Source: Verrucomicrobiota bacterium (lineage in GTDB: Bacteria; Verrucomicrobiota; Verrucomicrobiia; Opitutales; Opitutaceae). From it: 64,000 nt of DNA. Positions within the stretch are counted from its first letter, which is position 1. Every line of letters starts with the position of its first letter. The notes beneath the pieces were generated by a model. The model saw only the letters and a list, made by a program, of their open reading frames with translations. It was not told where the DNA came from and searched no databases. The stretch covers positions 5,899-69,898 of the forward strand of contig JAEWNN010000136.1 in NCBI GenBank assembly GCA_023457035.1. The letters run 5' to 3'. The translations under genes and the position numbers were made by a program. This document shows positions 60,964-64,000 of the stretch, piece by piece.

Positions 60964-61427
60964 GTTCTCAGCGAGGGGAAGGGCGGCCGGGGCAGGGGTG
61001 GGGCCCGTCATGTTGTCGACCTCCGCGACCGGGTCAAACCCGGCACTACGGATGCCGCCGGCCACCCGGTGCACGCGGCCGGCGTGTTGCTCCTGCGGGT
61101 CCCGAGAACGACCGTTTCTCGCGTCATCTCGGAGCCAGGCTTGGGGTCCAGCGCCCCAATCCTCACGGTACCTCGGCAATGATGCACGAAAGGTGCAGGT
61201 GTCCGTGGGCAGGGCGAACCCTCCGGGTGCGCCGCGCGCTCGGCGGGGACGCCTCGTCCTACCTAGAGCAAGCCTGTTTCTGCGTGATGATTCGGGTTCA
61301 GCGTGTAGTTGAGATGTACATCTTGACAGCTGTGTCCAGTAATCTAGTGCTTTGGGCGAAGCCGGGGGGCACGGGAGGCACTTCGCCGACGGTCGACCAT
61401 TCTGGCTCCACCTCAACAGAACTACAC
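60964..61427. other. Divergent regulatory region with hairpins and a 12-bp palindrome
   Basis: No protein gene is supported. On the receptor side, GC-rich inverted repeats occur (CCGGGT...ACCCGG near 61036, CACCCGG...CCGGGTG near 61070), enough to fold a structured leader, but I see no match to the cobalamin-riboswitch consensus. On the PEP-CTERM side, the perfect 12-bp palindrome AGATGTACATCT lies at 61312-61323, immediately before TTGACA, a likely operator. Confidence 0.45.
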
Positions 61428-62057
61428 ATGAAGCGCACCCTGACATCCTTTCTCGCGTGCTTGCTGTTGGCCGTCGCCAGCCAAGCGCAGATCGTGGATT
61501 TCGACGATCTCCCTGCCTCCTCCGACGGTTATGCCATCGGCACGGGCTATGCAGGCCTGAATTGGAATAATTTCTACCGCCTTACTGGTCTGTCGTACCC
61601 CAGCCCTTCTGGGTATCACGCGGGTATCATCTCACCCGAGAACATCGCGTTCAATGCCTATGGCCATCCTGCGTCGATCTTGGCCCTTGGAGATGCGACT
61701 TTTTCCGTGCAGTCCGCATTCTTGACCGGTGCTTGGAACGACGATTTGCAGATCCAGCTTCAGGGCTTCCGCGATGGGAGTCTGGTGTCCGGTTACGATT
61801 TCTCCGTTCTCGTCAGTGCCACCGAACCGACCAAGGTGTTGATCGGGTTTGAGAATATCGACGAACTCAAGTTTACGGCCTCGGGCGGTACGCGGTACCA
61901 AGGTTATCAGGGGGTCGGCACTCAATTTGTTCTCGACGATCTGGCCCTTGGCTCAGGGCCGGCCCAGGCCGTCCCTGAGCCCTCAACCTACGGTCTGATC
62001 GGCGCGGGCGCGCTCCTCGGCCTTGCCTTCTGGCGTCGCCGGGCCGCGCGTCGCTGA
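61428..62057 (+). CDS. PEP-CTERM sorting-domain protein
   Basis: The protein has 209 residues. A signal peptide (KRTLTSFLACLLLAVASQAQ) is followed by a beta-rich domain (IVDFDDLPASSDGYAIG, FEYDIS-like strands, GVGTQFVLDDLALGSG). The C-terminus is a full PEP-CTERM tail: VPEPSTYGLIGAGALLGLAF, then RRRAARR. The tail is cut by exosortase and attached at the surface. DDL/YAIG segments are usual for these presumed exopolysaccharide-associated proteins. Lower GC than its neighbours. A terminator lies 20 bp past the stop. Confidence 0.9.
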   Translation: MKRTLTSFLACLLLAVASQAQIVDFDDLPASSDGYAIGTGYAGLNWNNFYRLTGLSYPSPSGYHAGIISPENIAFNAYGHPASILALGDATFSVQSAFLTGAWNDDLQIQLQGFRDGSLVSGYDFSVLVSATEPTKVLIGFENIDELKFTASGGTRYQGYQGVGTQFVLDDLALGSGPAQAVPEPSTYGLIGAGALLGLAFWRRRAARR

Positions 62058-62076
62058 GCGGTCTTTTCCTTTTCAA

Positions 62077-62104
62077 GGCGTCTCCCGAACGGGAGGCGCC
62101 TTTT
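62077..62104 (+). terminator. Terminator after the PEP-CTERM gene
   Basis: Stem GGCGTCTCCC / GGGAGGCGCC with GAAC at the loop, followed by TTTTCT. Confidence 0.8.
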
Positions 62105-62212
62105 CTGTTTCCGGACCTCGGCATCCGGCAGCCACTGGTCGGCCGAAGCGGCGGGCGGCCCGGAATTCGCGGTTGAAAAACCGGCGGACCACGGTTTCCC
62201 TCCGCGCACCTC

Positions 62213-64000
<1,788 letters not shown>

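Noticed and set aside
60964..61270. Cobalamin riboswitch upstream of the TonB receptor
   Set aside because: The required conserved box sequences were not found by eye; only generic GC hairpins are present.

Overview
The window is high-GC bacterial DNA in which nearly every real gene has several long shadow reading frames. Several features point to a Gram-negative member of the Verrucomicrobiota, most likely Opitutales/Opitutaceae: a secreted protein with a PEP-CTERM tail, a Wza/Wzc-type exopolysaccharide module with an outer-membrane barrel, many TPR proteins, a TonB-dependent receptor, and Shine-Dalgarno-driven prfB frameshifting. This placement is inferred from gene content, not from a marker-gene search.

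Layout. 1-10260 is an accessory island. On the minus strand an hsdR-like gene is followed, through a chain of ATGA overlaps, by an internally deleted ATP-binding-protein gene, a 25-codon mini-ORF, a DUF1016 nuclease gene and a TPR gene that leaves the window. On the plus strand are a Fic gene, what looks like the last codons of an hsdM, an Mrr-like restriction endonuclease, a secreted esterase, and a broken second copy of the Fic 5' end carrying the same 12-bp-spaced iterons. No hsdM or hsdS is intact, so this looks like a decaying or reshuffled restriction/defence locus.

10283-24726 is mostly housekeeping: a dihydrouridine synthase, a bifunctional nuclease, a DEAD-box helicase with a DbpA-type tail, secG, an rRNA-type methyltransferase, serC, a GT-C-like membrane protein, a DegT aminotransferase, trpF and hisC. 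24845-29360 is an exopolysaccharide export module: a secreted small protein, an outer-membrane barrel, Wza-like and Wzc-like proteins, then a strong terminator. A TPR membrane protein is divergent to it. 29486-36955 holds tsaC/sua5, rpsR, tRNA-Ser(GCU), acylphosphatase, an ABC exporter with a partner protein, menA and a GH5 glycosidase. 37082-41142 is a polyamine ABC transporter in the order potC-potD-potB-potA, with a terminator-like hairpin after potD. 41323-44348 has mazG, xerC and a DUF418 membrane protein.

44421-49843 is a second accessory-looking stretch: GNAT, a small membrane protein, a PaaI thioesterase, a 603-residue protein I do not recognise, an ORF6N protein, a severed thrS C-terminus with its terminator, and a methyltransferase. 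Two identical palindromic repeat units lie on either side of the methyltransferase gene. 50043-58833 contains an FG-GAP lipoprotein overlapping a TPR gene, a TPR protein with an HExxH motif, prfB with a programmed +1 frameshift at UAA, and an overlapping pair (possible ATP-grasp-like protein plus TPR lipoprotein). 58840-64000 has a TonB-dependent receptor, a PEP-CTERM protein, and thiC (cut by the window end) behind a TPP riboswitch.

Dispersed palindromes with a GGTC-NNN-GACC core occur at 5137, 12235, 12309, 12367, 48692 and 49989 and look like a REP-type family. No CRISPR array, rRNA gene or intact insertion sequence was seen.
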